Under the pieces are notes generated by a model, which was not told the DNA's origin, did no database searches, and saw only the letters and a program-made list of their open reading frames with translations. A DNA stretch of 64,000 nt from Ruminococcus sp. (GTDB lineage Bacteria; Bacillota; Clostridia; Oscillospirales; Ruminococcaceae): positions 1 to 64,000 of the forward strand of contig JAGCWY010000133.1 in NCBI GenBank assembly GCA_017961625.1, read 5' to 3'. A program made the position numbers and the translations under genes. Numbering within the stretch: the first letter of the stretch is position 1; each line of letters begins with the position of its first letter. Positions 8,195 through 17,190 of this stretch are shown in pieces.

Positions 8195-9742
8195 ATGAAT
8201 TACGTTGATCTCAAACCTGGGGACTTCGCTATGCCTGTACCCGTAGGCTTACAGCTTACCGTTCAGTACAATACTGAGGGAAGTATCGAAAAGGTATACA
8301 GTGGTTACCATGACAGAACAGATATAACATCTGATATAGTGGGTATCCTCATAGCAAAGAAGACCCTTCCTGCTAAGATAAGCGCAAGGGATTGCACTAC
8401 ATGGGTGTTCGGTGTGCTGTATACGAGCAGGGACATCTCTAAAACAGCTGCACTCAGCGGCGGTACGGATACTGAACTGCTGAAGATATACACACAGGAG
8501 CCGGCTGCTTTCAATTTCTTTGCCGCTTCATACGAAAATAGTATCGGTGCGGTAAGGGGCTCTGTTGCAGTTCGCAGAGCACTGGCTATGAACGGGTTCA
8601 AAATGCTCCCAGGCTGGGATATATTTACTCAGTTTAACGAGAAGCTGCTCAGTCTGTGGCTCAAAGAGGATAAGTACACTTTCAAGCCTGTGGTCACGGA
8701 TATAGTAGCTCTCGGCAGAGAAGCAGGCATAAAGTATATTCGTTTCCTTGTCAATCAGATAGTAGTTTCTAAGGTGCATAACTACATAGACAATAATGGT
8801 TTCCTGAGAAGCAGGATAACTGCTGATTCAGGCACGCTCTACGATGTGAATTATGCTGATAGTGTATCCAATGGTGTAGCCAAGGGCAGTGTGGTGTATT
8901 TCAATGAGCGTACTGAGCTCCTTTATAGTTCTACAAAGGTAAATGCAAAGCAGGCAGAGCCTGTGAAGTGTCGGTATTGTGGCAAGCTCATAGAGATACC
9001 GAAGTCCGGTACGGCTCAGTGCGGTAATCCTCATTGTGCTTCAAGGCTCGTATCGTGCATACGTACATTCACCGACCGTCTCGGTATGCCGCAGATATCA
9101 AATGAGACTCTCAGGGAGTATGTAGACAAGCAGAAGCTTACCTGTCTCCCCGATATATTCCTGCTTGATGAATACAAGGGAAATGACGTGAACACATCGG
9201 CAGCAAACCTGCTCCGCGCTCTTATCCCCTATGATGTCATAGCAAGGGACGATGTCCTGCTCCTGTTTACTACAGCCTGCATGGAGAATACAAAGACCAT
9301 AGTATTCTATATGTCCAACCCTGAGCAGATACAGAATGATCTGAGGATAACCCATGCAGACCTGCCTGCTCTTATCGAATGGTTCAGCGATCCGTGCAAT
9401 GTATCGGACATGACCACACTGCTTGCAACTGAGGAAATAAAGATAGCTGAAACTAACAAGAAGTTTGACGGTGCCCCTATCTTCCGCGATAAGATAATCT
9501 TCATAACCGGCACGTTCCTGCACGGTTCTCTCGGATATGTCTCCTCTATACTACAGAGCTACGCAGCTAAGGTGACGACCATAATGTCCAACAACGTCGA
9601 CTGTGTGCTCGTAGGCGGTACTCATGAGAATATCGACGGAGCAGGTGTGGCTTCTGCAAGGGCGATGCATAAACCTATAATGGAAGAACTGGATTTCTTC
9701 AAGGCTTACGGCATCGATGAAGACATCAACAACCTTGTATAA
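8195..9742 (+). CDS. NAD-dependent DNA ligase-like pseudoenzyme
   Basis: 515 aa. The order of parts follows bacterial LigA. An N-terminal region resembles the nucleotidyltransferase domain ('VGLQLTVQYNTEGSIEKVYS'). An OB-like middle is followed by a four-cysteine zinc finger (CRYCGK...CGNPHC, about 262-285), and a C-terminal BRCT domain begins at 'DKIIFITGTF' (about 437 on). The catalytic KxDG lysine is replaced by a PVPVG segment and the usual EVRGE motif reads as 'WVFGVL', so adenylation is not expected. It lies between terminase and portal, an odd place for a repair enzyme; a structural or DNA-end-binding role in packaging is inference. Confidence 0.7.
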   Translation: MNYVDLKPGDFAMPVPVGLQLTVQYNTEGSIEKVYSGYHDRTDITSDIVGILIAKKTLPAKISARDCTTWVFGVLYTSRDISKTAALSGGTDTELLKIYTQEPAAFNFFAASYENSIGAVRGSVAVRRALAMNGFKMLPGWDIFTQFNEKLLSLWLKEDKYTFKPVVTDIVALGREAGIKYIRFLVNQIVVSKVHNYIDNNGFLRSRITADSGTLYDVNYADSVSNGVAKGSVVYFNERTELLYSSTKVNAKQAEPVKCRYCGKLIEIPKSGTAQCGNPHCASRLVSCIRTFTDRLGMPQISNETLREYVDKQKLTCLPDIFLLDEYKGNDVNTSAANLLRALIPYDVIARDDVLLLFTTACMENTKTIVFYMSNPEQIQNDLRITHADLPALIEWFSDPCNVSDMTTLLATEEIKIAETNKKFDGAPIFRDKIIFITGTFLHGSLGYVSSILQSYAAKVTTIMSNNVDCVLVGGTHENIDGAGVASARAMHKPIMEELDFFKAYGIDEDINNLV

Positions 9743-9763
9743 GGCATAGGCAGGTGATAAGAA

Positions 9764-11281
9764 GTGAGAGAATCTATATTCCGTAAGCTGAAAAAGCAGC
9801 AGGAGCCGAAGCGGCAGACATCGTTTTTAAGACGTGTCCTTGGCGGCGGTATCATACAGCGTTCAGCTCTTTACGGACACTCGGACCTGAATGATATACG
9901 AAGTCTTATACAGGCAATGCGTAATCTCGCTGAGGATTCGCAGATAAGTACGGCACTTTCATATTATGCAACAGACAGTACTCTGCCTAACAGTGCAGGG
10001 GATATAATATGGGCATCATCGGACGATCCTCAGATAGCGGATATAATAAACGGACTGTTCAAGCGATACAAGGTTAACAACTATGTGCGTGACCATATCC
10101 TTGAACTGGCTACTATAGGCAATCTGTATCTTCCGGCCACAGACCTTTACAGGGAGCTTGGTCAGAGCGTTATAAGCCACGGAGTAGTCCTTGACGGCAA
10201 TACCATACCCGACCCCGATTATGACATAGTGGCTTCAACGAAGATACCGCCGGAGAATATAATCCACGTATGGGAAAAGGGCGAGCCCTGCGGTTATTAC
10301 TATCAGCCCGACCTTGAAAAGACAGACTTTCTGTCAATGCCCGAGAGCGCTGTTATTCATTTTTCACTCGGCGGACTGCTCGGAGACTATACTATCTCCG
10401 GCAAAGGTCTTGACGGCAGAGACGTAACGTATGATATCCAGTTTGCTCAGCCGCTTATGAAGTCGGCTATCGTTCCTACACAGGCGCTCAGTATGCTGGA
10501 AGATGCCCTGCTCCTCAGTTCATTTGCAAGGACTATCAAGTTCATCAATGTGGACTGCCGCGGAGCAGAGGAGACCGAGATAGACGGATACTTGCAGGAT
10601 ATAAAGCAGACTATCGAACAGCAGCTGTCGCTCAATACCAATAATGGTGACACACAGAGCTTCCTGAATCCGCAGTCCCCTAACAATCTGATCTATCTTT
10701 CCAAGACAGACGGGCAGGACAGCGTGTCTGTCACCGATCTGAACATGGGGCAGGCGACAGAGGCTGAGAACACACTTCTCGACCACTATCAGGATAAGAA
10801 GCTTTCTGTTCTCGGTATCCCGAAAGAGGGTATGAACTACAGCTCCAATGAGGGTCTCGGCGGAGCAGGTAGCGTAATGTCACAGCGAAGCGCACTCTAT
10901 GCAAATATCCTTACCAGACTGCAGATGGCATACAAGAATGGCTGGCGTGATGCTATCAATATGTATTTTATGCAGCGCAACCTCAAGGGATTTGTTGACA
11001 GCTATACTTTGCATATGTCACCTATCATCACGACACAGTCGACTATCCAGTTCGACAAGAGAGACAGCACGCTCAATCAGGCTTCACAGTTCACTCAGCT
11101 CCTTAAAGATGCCAATGTGAACAGCCCCAAGGTGCTGCGCGAGGGTCTTTCGGAGATACTTACCGAATCGTTCCCGAAAATGGGTGCAGAGGCTACTGCA
11201 TGGCAGATAACTCCCGAAGCCGCTGATGACGATGGCGGAGCAGGAGCAGGACCGTTAGGAGGTGGCCCGGATGAACTCTGA
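9764..11281 (+). CDS. Portal protein (T4 gp20-like)
   Basis: 505 aa, GTG start. It resembles portal vertex proteins of T4-like and related myoviruses: N-terminal 'LIQAMRNLAEDSQISTALSYY', central 'PPENIIHVWEKG', then the stem/crown region with 'LNMGQATEAENTLLDHYQDK'. Portals form the dodecameric DNA channel of the capsid. The C-terminal Gly/Ala-rich tail contains two overlapping copies of the GGAGCAGG octamer. The gene ends 11 nt into the next one. Confidence 0.85.
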   Translation: MRESIFRKLKKQQEPKRQTSFLRRVLGGGIIQRSALYGHSDLNDIRSLIQAMRNLAEDSQISTALSYYATDSTLPNSAGDIIWASSDDPQIADIINGLFKRYKVNNYVRDHILELATIGNLYLPATDLYRELGQSVISHGVVLDGNTIPDPDYDIVASTKIPPENIIHVWEKGEPCGYYYQPDLEKTDFLSMPESAVIHFSLGGLLGDYTISGKGLDGRDVTYDIQFAQPLMKSAIVPTQALSMLEDALLLSSFARTIKFINVDCRGAEETEIDGYLQDIKQTIEQQLSLNTNNGDTQSFLNPQSPNNLIYLSKTDGQDSVSVTDLNMGQATEAENTLLDHYQDKKLSVLGIPKEGMNYSSNEGLGGAGSVMSQRSALYANILTRLQMAYKNGWRDAINMYFMQRNLKGFVDSYTLHMSPIITTQSTIQFDKRDSTLNQASQFTQLLKDANVNSPKVLREGLSEILTESFPKMGAEATAWQITPEAADDDGGAGAGPLGGGPDEL

Positions 11282-11609
11282 TGTATATTCAAGATTTTTT
11301 ACGGAGCTGAAGCAGTATAACAGTACCAACTTCAAGACACTGCACACAGCGGACCTTACGGCTGACGTGGACGTATCGGTGAAAAAGGCTTTCAGTTCGG
11401 TAGTTACAAGATATTTTATTTTCTGTGAGAAACACCCCGAGCTTTCGCCTACTGAGACATATCTGCTTTTCTATCAGCTTAAAATAGATATGATAGCAAG
11501 GTATTTTGCAAATTACCCTAATTCAAATACAGACGAACTCAGGTCGTTCCAGCTTGAACTCAGGAATTACCTGGATACCAATAAAGTAAATGCGGAAGTC
11601 GGAGCGTGA
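11271..11609 (+). CDS. Unknown protein, 113 aa, head/neck region
   Basis: Start ATG 11271 chosen for an AGGAGG site 8 nt upstream (11257-11262). It is a small helical protein between portal and neck genes, overlapped 11 nt by the portal gene and coupled to the next gene. The position suggests a head-completion or connector protein. No family recognised. Confidence 0.7.
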   Translation: MNSDVYSRFFTELKQYNSTNFKTLHTADLTADVDVSVKKAFSSVVTRYFIFCEKHPELSPTETYLLFYQLKIDMIARYFANYPNSNTDELRSFQLELRNYLDTNKVNAEVGA

Positions 11610-11614
11610 TAGCA

Positions 11615-12220
11615 ATGGGCGAACCATTAAGATATGTCATAACAGACTGGCATCAGCTTAAAAATATAAAGTCCAACAACAGCAATCAGCTGTCTGTCAG
11701 GGTAGCTGACCTGCTCCAGTCGGATATCCTTACAGGACTTCGCATACAGATATATCATGAGGACTACGGTCCGCTGTATGCGGCAGTGCTGAACGCAAGC
11801 GGCAGCATAGTCACTGAGGTGAACGATAACGTAGTTACCGAACCCTCTACTGAGTATATACTTGCTGAGCTTTATAAATGGGGCTTTATCGTGGAGTTCG
11901 AGCAGGCTCTGCACTTACCGCAGGGGCAGCTTGACTTTCTTGCTGAGCTCAAGACTCTCGGCTACGATAAGATACGTATACTTAATGTATGGCATATTGA
12001 GCATGGCGTAAAGCAGTTCAAGCCGTATATAATAGTATTCAATGTGGAGCAGAACCCGGTATGGCTCAATAATGGCTATGCAGCTTCCGAGAGCGAGTTT
12101 ATGGGGGCTTTGAAGAATGGCAGTGCAGTAAATATCTCGGCGACCACAAAGGCGAATATGTGGAGCTGGGGCTTCCTCTATGGTTATGTAATGAACATAG
12201 ACGATATATTGAATAACTGA
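11615..12220 (+). CDS. Unknown protein, 202 aa, neck region
   Basis: ATG 11615 is preferred over GTG 11606 because the GGAG site at 11601-11604 fits it better. It is a mixed alpha/beta protein with many aromatic residues ('KANMWSWGFLYGYV' near the C-terminus). The position between portal and sheath suggests a connector protein. No family recognised. It is followed by the structured leader L2. Confidence 0.7.
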   Translation: MGEPLRYVITDWHQLKNIKSNNSNQLSVRVADLLQSDILTGLRIQIYHEDYGPLYAAVLNASGSIVTEVNDNVVTEPSTEYILAELYKWGFIVEFEQALHLPQGQLDFLAELKTLGYDKIRILNVWHIEHGVKQFKPYIIVFNVEQNPVWLNNGYAASESEFMGALKNGSAVNISATTKANMWSWGFLYGYVMNIDDILNN

Positions 12221-12251
12221 ATTACTCAGACCCTCTTTAAAATATATAGTC

Positions 12252-12328
12252 CTTTGTGCAATCTGCCTGCGAGTATTGTGTTTACCCTATAGGCATAACA
12301 CTATGTTCAAAGGCATTTTGCACAAAAG
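12252..12328 (+). promoter_or_regulatory. Structured leader element, copy L2
   Basis: The outer helix is CTTTGTGCAA (12252-12261) with TTGCACAAAAG (12318-12328). The second helix is TGCCT/AGGCA (12264-12268/12311-12315), where L1 has TCTGAC/GTCAGA, a compensatory difference. The inner helix is GTGTT/AACAC (12278-12282/12297-12301) around CCTATAGG. The 3' strand runs straight into the GGAG of the next gene, so folding should affect its translation. Confidence 0.68.
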
Positions 12329-12345
12329 GAGCAGGCGGTGATGAT

Positions 12346-12879
12346 ATGAACCTGATAGGTGAAGACATTAAGATAATGCGACAGTATTATGATGAAGCTC
12401 TTGCAATGCAGGGCATACCCTGCTCCTATCAGTTCCCTTTATTTGCAGGGAGCAACGAACAGGGCGAACCTGTTATAGACAGCTATTCTGTTACAGAGGA
12501 TACTCATATATTCTTCGACGGCAATCCGAAGCTCAAGACTTATAAGAGGTATGGCTGGGTAGTCGAGAACGACAAGGACCTGCCATTTCTTGTGCATTGC
12601 AGTTTTCATCTGCATAATGTCCAGAAAGACTGCCTGTTTACCATAGCCGGACAGTACAGCGGACTTAAAGAGCGAGTGTTCCGTGTTACGGAAATAACTA
12701 TGGATATGCAGTGCCCCGACCATATCGTATGCCAGGTCGTTCCCGTTTACGATAAGCAGACCGTAGGCAGAACGCCGAAGGAAGTAGCGAAGACATTTAG
12801 CAGGTCGAACCATTTCTTCAGGAACGATGTGGATTACAGGGGTGTGTATCAGACTGCAAAGGACGGTGATAAGTCATGA
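12346..12879 (+). CDS. Putative neck/tail-completion protein, 177 aa
   Basis: Start ATG 12346 follows AGGCGGTGATGAT. The frame stays open upstream, but that part is the structured leader. The sequence is rich in beta strands ('KRYGWVVENDKDLPFLVHC'). It lies between portal and sheath next to a second structural gene, with a 4-nt overlap. Role inferred from context only. Confidence 0.65.
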   Translation: MNLIGEDIKIMRQYYDEALAMQGIPCSYQFPLFAGSNEQGEPVIDSYSVTEDTHIFFDGNPKLKTYKRYGWVVENDKDLPFLVHCSFHLHNVQKDCLFTIAGQYSGLKERVFRVTEITMDMQCPDHIVCQVVPVYDKQTVGRTPKEVAKTFSRSNHFFRNDVDYRGVYQTAKDGDKS

Positions 12880-13457
12880 TCTATCTGTACGACAATTCAA
12901 TAGTACATGACCTTGAACGCAGTCTTGCAGGGGACAATGTAGTCAGGGTGATATCTCCCGACCACATTGTAGGACTTGCAGCTCAGATACAGAATGATGA
13001 GATACAGCTGCCGCTCATAGCACTTGAACGCAACGATTACTCTATCGATACGGCAAGGCTCAACTTCTCAAGAGCACATTTCGGTATCGAGACTGTTATT
13101 GACAACAAGACCAATGAGCTTTACTACGAACGTGCAGTTCCTGTGAGCCTCAGCTATGAACTTACAGTGCTGACTTCAAATCAGATAGACATGGACGAGA
13201 TAGTCAAGGAACTTATCTTCAAGTATACGGATATGTACTATCTTCCTGTTGATCTGCCATATGAAAGCAAGCGCAGGATACGTTTCGGTATCCGCGTGGA
13301 GTTTGAAGCTATCGAGAAACGCTCCGGTGCTTCCGACTATATCGAGAGCGGTCAGCTCTATCAGACTACTGTACCTGTCGTATGCGAGGGGGCAGTCCTG
13401 CTCCATTATACTCCTGTTCATCTGAAGCGGACGACATACGAGGTTGTGGCAGAATAG
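12876..13457 (+). CDS. Putative tail terminator/sheath-end protein, 193 aa
   Basis: Begins inside the stop of the previous gene (ATGA). The 'LPLIALERNDYSID' segment and the mixed beta pattern resemble phage neck or tail-completion proteins encoded just before the sheath in myoviruses. The specific family is not certain. It ends 5 nt before a late-promoter motif, so a new transcript begins after it. Confidence 0.65.
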   Translation: MIYLYDNSIVHDLERSLAGDNVVRVISPDHIVGLAAQIQNDEIQLPLIALERNDYSIDTARLNFSRAHFGIETVIDNKTNELYYERAVPVSLSYELTVLTSNQIDMDEIVKELIFKYTDMYYLPVDLPYESKRRIRFGIRVEFEAIEKRSGASDYIESGQLYQTTVPVVCEGAVLLHYTPVHLKRTTYEVVAE

Positions 13458-13461
13458 TCAC

Positions 13462-13477
13462 AACCTTATATATTATC
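13462..13477 (+). promoter_or_regulatory. Late-promoter motif copy 3
   Basis: AACCTTATATATTATC, about 73 nt upstream of the GTG at 13535; it should drive the small gene and the tail sheath. Confidence 0.65.
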
Positions 13478-13534
13478 AGTAAATTCACTTTGCCGCATAG
13501 ACGGCTAAACAGATGATACAGCGAGGTGACTATA

Positions 13535-13762
13535 GTGAGATATGTCAATTGCAGCGGAACTACGATGTCTTTCTACGGCATCGAGATAAAACCGCATGAA
13601 ACCAAGGAGTTCCCGGGTTTCATAAATGTAAAGGGCTTTTATCCTGTTGAAGCCGGAACTGCGGAGCAGGCAGCACCTGCCGGAGAGCAGAACGAAAAGG
13701 CTGAGGAGCAGGTCGAGGTAAAGACCACAAGGTCTAAGAAATCAAAGGATGGTGAAAATTAA
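13535..13762 (+). CDS. Small protein with charged tail, 75 aa
   Basis: GTG 13535 lies 6 nt after GAGGTG, better placed than the GTG at 13526. The first half is a compact beta-rich domain ('GIEIKPHETKEFPGFINV') as seen in phage head/tail accessory proteins. The second half is a low-complexity Glu/Lys tail. Directly followed by the sheath gene without a gap. Confidence 0.72.
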   Translation: MRYVNCSGTTMSFYGIEIKPHETKEFPGFINVKGFYPVEAGTAEQAAPAGEQNEKAEEQVEVKTTRSKKSKDGEN

Positions 13763-15706
13763 ATGGCTAATATTGTTATAAATGAGATTTCCGATAACTA
13801 TACATATAACATCGGGGATAACACATTCGCAACAGTAGCACTTCCTATTACAGCTTGCTGGGGACCTGCACTTCTTGCACCTTCGTCTCTTGGCGGAACA
13901 GATAATGAAGCAGGATTTAAAGAGCAGCTTGTAAATACTAAGTGGACAAAGTTCCCTGCTACAAGACAAGGTCTTGATGCTTTCGTATCAGCATACAGGG
14001 GTCCGTCAAGCCTTTATAAGGCGCATAAGGATTATTCTTATCAGATGGCTGTCACGCTTCTTACAAGCGGTTACGACGTGCTTGTATGTCGTGTGTGCGG
14101 CGGAACTCCTGCAAAAGGTTATGGCAAGGTAAAGGGCTCCAGTGCGACTTATGTTGATGATCCTACTGCTTGGGGTGGTTTTATCATAAATGCCAGGTAC
14201 GCAGGTACTTTCGGTAATAATCTCCGTGTGACCATTACTAAAGCAAGCTTTACATCAGGCAGTACAACTGTACCTTTCTGGAATGCAATAGTGTCTATTA
14301 AGGATACAACCGGCGGTATCAGTGCAGTTGAGAATTTCAACTTTATCCTTGCTGAGCCTGAGACAGTCGAGCTACCTGAATATATTTCCCCTATCGGTGA
14401 AATTGACAGTGCATTCGTAGTCATTGATTCGCAGGGCATTGTTGACAGTGACACTCTTACCGATCCGCTTACAGTCAAGCTTGGCGAAGCTTCCGGAACT
14501 GCCGGCAGTGATGATCTTGCTAATCTCAGTGCCGCAGCTGATGAAAAGAGCGCAGCAGTCAATCTTACTACAGTACGTTTCACAGCAGCCAGAGCCGCTG
14601 TTTCAAGTCCGCTCAATTATGACACATATAAAACTCAGATTAATGGACTTACTGCTGATGCTTCTACTTTGTCTAAGCTTAGATACATAAAACACATGGA
14701 GTTTAATTTTACTGCTGCATACTATGTATTCAGCCTGCTCCATGATAAGCTTCAGTATAACCCACAGCGTATTGTAAGTCCGTGGGACGACCAGAACCTT
14801 GAATGGGTAGATGGTGAGGTCAAAGTATTTTCTGCTCTTAATATGCCTGACAGGTCGCCGCTCCATGTAGCTATTATGCTTGCTGCATACTATGGCAGAT
14901 GCGGAGCAGGTTTGCTTGATGTTCCGAAGTCGCTCCCTCAGTCGATGGTATACAGAACTACCTCTGAAACATTCGGATATGCTCAGGCACTTGCAAATAC
15001 TGCACTTCCCCAGGCTATGCTTGATAAGAACGCAGGTCTGTTTGTAACACATTCTGCACTGTTTGCTCCGTGGGGTCAGTACAGATATGTAGGCATGAAC
15101 AGAATGACTATGGCTTCGCCGAGTTTCCTTGCGCTCCTTATTCAGCGAGCTCAGATACTCAATCAGCCTATCCAGTATGAGTGGGCACTTCCTCAGGACA
15201 GAAAGCACAATCTAAACATTGGTAAGATGGATTATGAGGTAAATAAGGCTACACTCGATAAGTGGCAAAGCCTTGAGGGTGTCGGCGTGAATGTTATCAC
15301 TCCTATCCCGGGTCTTGGAACTAACCTCTGGGGCAATTCTACACTCTTTGACGTTCCGCCTGCTACATACCAGGCACTGGCTAATCTCTCTACAAGATAC
15401 CTCATGAACGCAGTAGAGAACGTAGCGTACACAGTAGGTCTTACGATCACATTCCAGTACAACAACGATCAGGCGTACTCCACATTCTATGCAGGAGTTA
15501 CACCTATCCTTGACAGCATGAAGAATGTAGGTGCTATCCGTGATTACCGTGTACAGATGTCAGCAGATATTAACGGAGAGGACCATGTTAATGCTAACAC
15601 TGTAATCGGAAAGATATATCTTGTAGTAGAGGGAGTCATAAATGACATCGTAATCGACCTCATTGCGCTTCCCCCAACAGTCGATCTGGCTACTGTTGTC
15701 GGTTGA
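13763..15706 (+). CDS. Tail sheath protein
   Basis: 647 aa, the size of T4/SPO1-type sheath subunits. Typical features are 'GPSSLYKAHKDYSYQMAVTL', a C-terminal conserved block with 'ANLSTRYLMNAVENVAYTVG' and a final beta domain ending 'VIDLIALPPT' that forms the inter-subunit mesh. It polymerises around the tail tube and contracts during infection. Its presence defines a myovirus. Unusually, the tail tube gene lies about 14 kb downstream rather than next to it. Confidence 0.92.
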   Translation: MANIVINEISDNYTYNIGDNTFATVALPITACWGPALLAPSSLGGTDNEAGFKEQLVNTKWTKFPATRQGLDAFVSAYRGPSSLYKAHKDYSYQMAVTLLTSGYDVLVCRVCGGTPAKGYGKVKGSSATYVDDPTAWGGFIINARYAGTFGNNLRVTITKASFTSGSTTVPFWNAIVSIKDTTGGISAVENFNFILAEPETVELPEYISPIGEIDSAFVVIDSQGIVDSDTLTDPLTVKLGEASGTAGSDDLANLSAAADEKSAAVNLTTVRFTAARAAVSSPLNYDTYKTQINGLTADASTLSKLRYIKHMEFNFTAAYYVFSLLHDKLQYNPQRIVSPWDDQNLEWVDGEVKVFSALNMPDRSPLHVAIMLAAYYGRCGAGLLDVPKSLPQSMVYRTTSETFGYAQALANTALPQAMLDKNAGLFVTHSALFAPWGQYRYVGMNRMTMASPSFLALLIQRAQILNQPIQYEWALPQDRKHNLNIGKMDYEVNKATLDKWQSLEGVGVNVITPIPGLGTNLWGNSTLFDVPPATYQALANLSTRYLMNAVENVAYTVGLTITFQYNNDQAYSTFYAGVTPILDSMKNVGAIRDYRVQMSADINGEDHVNANTVIGKIYLVVEGVINDIVIDLIALPPTVDLATVVG

Positions 15707-15726
15707 TATAAGTCCTTCATAAAAAA

Positions 15727-15762
15727 AACGAAGCCTGCTTCATTTTTGGAGCAGGCTTCGTT
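15727..15762. terminator. Bidirectional terminator after tail sheath
   Basis: A 13-bp stem AACGAAGCCTGCT/AGCAGGCTTCGTT (15727-15739/15750-15762) with an A run before and a T-rich tract after. It separates the late sheath operon from the accessory island. The stem contains a GGAGCAGG octamer copy. Confidence 0.85.
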
Positions 15763-15792
15763 CTTTATCTTTATCTATTTTGACGAAAAAGT

Positions 15793-15845
15793 CTTTTGCA
15801 GTCCTACAGCAAAACACAACCATTTCTGAAAAACTGTACAAAAAG
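15793..15845 (+). promoter_or_regulatory. Structured leader element, copy L3
   Basis: Outer helix CTTTTGCAGT with ACTGTACAAAAAG (15793-15802/15833-15845, imperfect). The inner segment CAGTCCTACAGCAAAACAC is nearly identical to CAGTCCTATAGCAGAAACAC of L1. Here it lies between a terminator and the sigma-A promoter at 15976, not beside a ribosome binding site, so it may be a degenerate or differently used copy. Confidence 0.5.
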
Positions 15846-15975
15846 CATAGGAATAAAATCAAAATATGTTAATAGTGTTTACAGCAGATCCTGTTCCGTC
15901 GGACAGGTCTGCCGTTTTGATGTTTCTGTAAGTCGTTATATGTATCGTAGAAGAACAACGATTTGATTTTCGGTA
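15846..15975. other. Intergenic segment with hairpin
   Basis: No gene seen. It holds a hairpin AGA-CCTGT/ACAGG-TCT near 15885-15912 and a short stretch, ATATGTTAATAG followed by TTTACA (about 15863-15881), that also occurs at 2868-2886. Meaning unknown. Confidence 0.3.
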
Positions 15976-16004
15976 TTGACAGTACAATGGTGACATGATA
16001 TAAT
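15976..16004 (+). promoter_or_regulatory. Sigma-A promoter of accessory island
   Basis: TTGACA, 17-nt spacer, TATAAT; a perfect consensus 23 nt before the first ATG at 16027. It shares the ATGGTGACATGATATAATATA-type extended context with the promoter at 31331. Confidence 0.9.
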
Positions 16005-16026
16005 ATATAGTGAGGAGAGTAGAAGT

Positions 16027-16365
16027 ATGGACGACAGGTCATACATAACAAAAATAGTAACGGAAGTCCTTAATAGACAGTATTTCAAGGCAGGGGACTT
16101 CTATGTCCTTGTATATCCCGATGGGGCACAGCAGCTTGCATTATGCACGAACGCATCACTCAGCGGTATAGAACTTGTAGTAGTTCAGCTCCTGCATGGA
16201 GACAGTATATATCATTCGGGAGCAGGACATATCATAACGATAGACGATAAGAACCTCAGAGATTTTGTCAATGTGATACGCTACAAGGTGAGCGGTTTTG
16301 AATCGGCGGCTGTCGGTAGCGATATATCACTAAGTCTTATACCAAAGGAGAGCAGCAATGGCTGA
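16027..16365 (+). CDS. Unknown accessory protein, 112 aa
   Basis: First gene behind the consensus promoter at 15976, with a GAGGAGAG site. It is a small alpha/beta protein ('FYVLVYPDGAQQLALCTNAS'). It overlaps the next gene by 8 nt. It opens a run of about 25 small non-structural genes that are probably expressed early by host polymerase. Family not recognised. Confidence 0.75.
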   Translation: MDDRSYITKIVTEVLNRQYFKAGDFYVLVYPDGAQQLALCTNASLSGIELVVVQLLHGDSIYHSGAGHIITIDDKNLRDFVNVIRYKVSGFESAAVGSDISLSLIPKESSNG

Positions 16366-16624
16366 ACTTATGACTGTAGCGGAGCTTGCGAATGCTCTTG
16401 CTCAGCTTTGCAGAGATCACCCCGAGCTTGCTGACAGGAATGTATTTGTTCCTGCTGAGTGCGGATATTCAGGTGCTCTTATAGCAAAGCCTTTTACCGC
16501 ATGGGTCGATATGTTTGAACATAGCGAACATCATGTTGTACTGCATTCAGACGATGATAATCTTGATTGTATTGCAGACAGGGAGCACTATAAGATGTAT
16601 ATTTATTCTCCTGAAAGTGATTAG
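16358..16624 (+). CDS. Unknown accessory protein, 88 aa
   Basis: Small acidic protein preceded by AAAGGAG. Its pattern 'LANALAQLCRDHPELADRNVFVP' resembles short phage proteins of unknown function with a helix followed by beta strands. Coupled to the upstream gene by overlap. Confidence 0.72.
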   Translation: MAELMTVAELANALAQLCRDHPELADRNVFVPAECGYSGALIAKPFTAWVDMFEHSEHHVVLHSDDDNLDCIADREHYKMYIYSPESD

Positions 16625-16641
16625 GAAAGGTTGTGTAAGAA

Positions 16642-17190
16642 ATGATACTGGATAAATGGCGTGGTAAGCGATTATCTGACGGTGAGTGGGTGACAGGTCC
16701 GCTGTGCATGAAGGTCAATCCGAAAGGCGAAAAAGGTGAATTGTTGTCTCCGCATATAGACGGTGATTTGGTACAATCAGCGACCATTGGTCAGTGTACT
16801 GGGATGCAGGATAAGCACCATGAGTTCATCTATGAGCATGACATGGTGCTGTTTGAAGATCATGTCTATCGTGTTGTGCGTAATCCTAAAAACAAGGAGC
16901 TGGGACTGCTGCTTGTTTTTGATGCTATTACATATCCCGGACTATCCTCTATAGCATTGAAGCTCAGTGCGCAGGCCAAAAACAAAGATGTATTGAAGCA
17001 CCTTGAAAATCATATCAAGCCTATAATACGTGCTGATATGCGCAAGGCTGAGATACTTGGTGATGTAGACTCTGTCCGCAATCGTGCCCTCGTGGTAGAT
17101 GTATCCAAAGTTGAGGGCGATAAAGAAGAATACATGAAGTCAGTAATAAAGGAACACGTATCTGAAAAAGAGGTGAAGAAGAATGAATGA
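16642..17190 (+). CDS. YopX-family protein
   Basis: 182 aa. The N-terminal half matches the YopX pattern: 'KWRGKRLSDGEWVTG' near the start, then 'TIGQCTGMQDKHHEFIYEHD' (about 47-66), where the family has a TG.DKNG.EIYEGD block. YopX proteins are common in Firmicutes phages and their function is unsettled. The C-terminal helical half (about 105-182) is an addition without clear relatives. It overlaps the next gene by 8 nt. Confidence 0.75.
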   Translation: MILDKWRGKRLSDGEWVTGPLCMKVNPKGEKGELLSPHIDGDLVQSATIGQCTGMQDKHHEFIYEHDMVLFEDHVYRVVRNPKNKELGLLLVFDAITYPGLSSIALKLSAQAKNKDVLKHLENHIKPIIRADMRKAEILGDVDSVRNRALVVDVSKVEGDKEEYMKSVIKEHVSEKEVKKNE

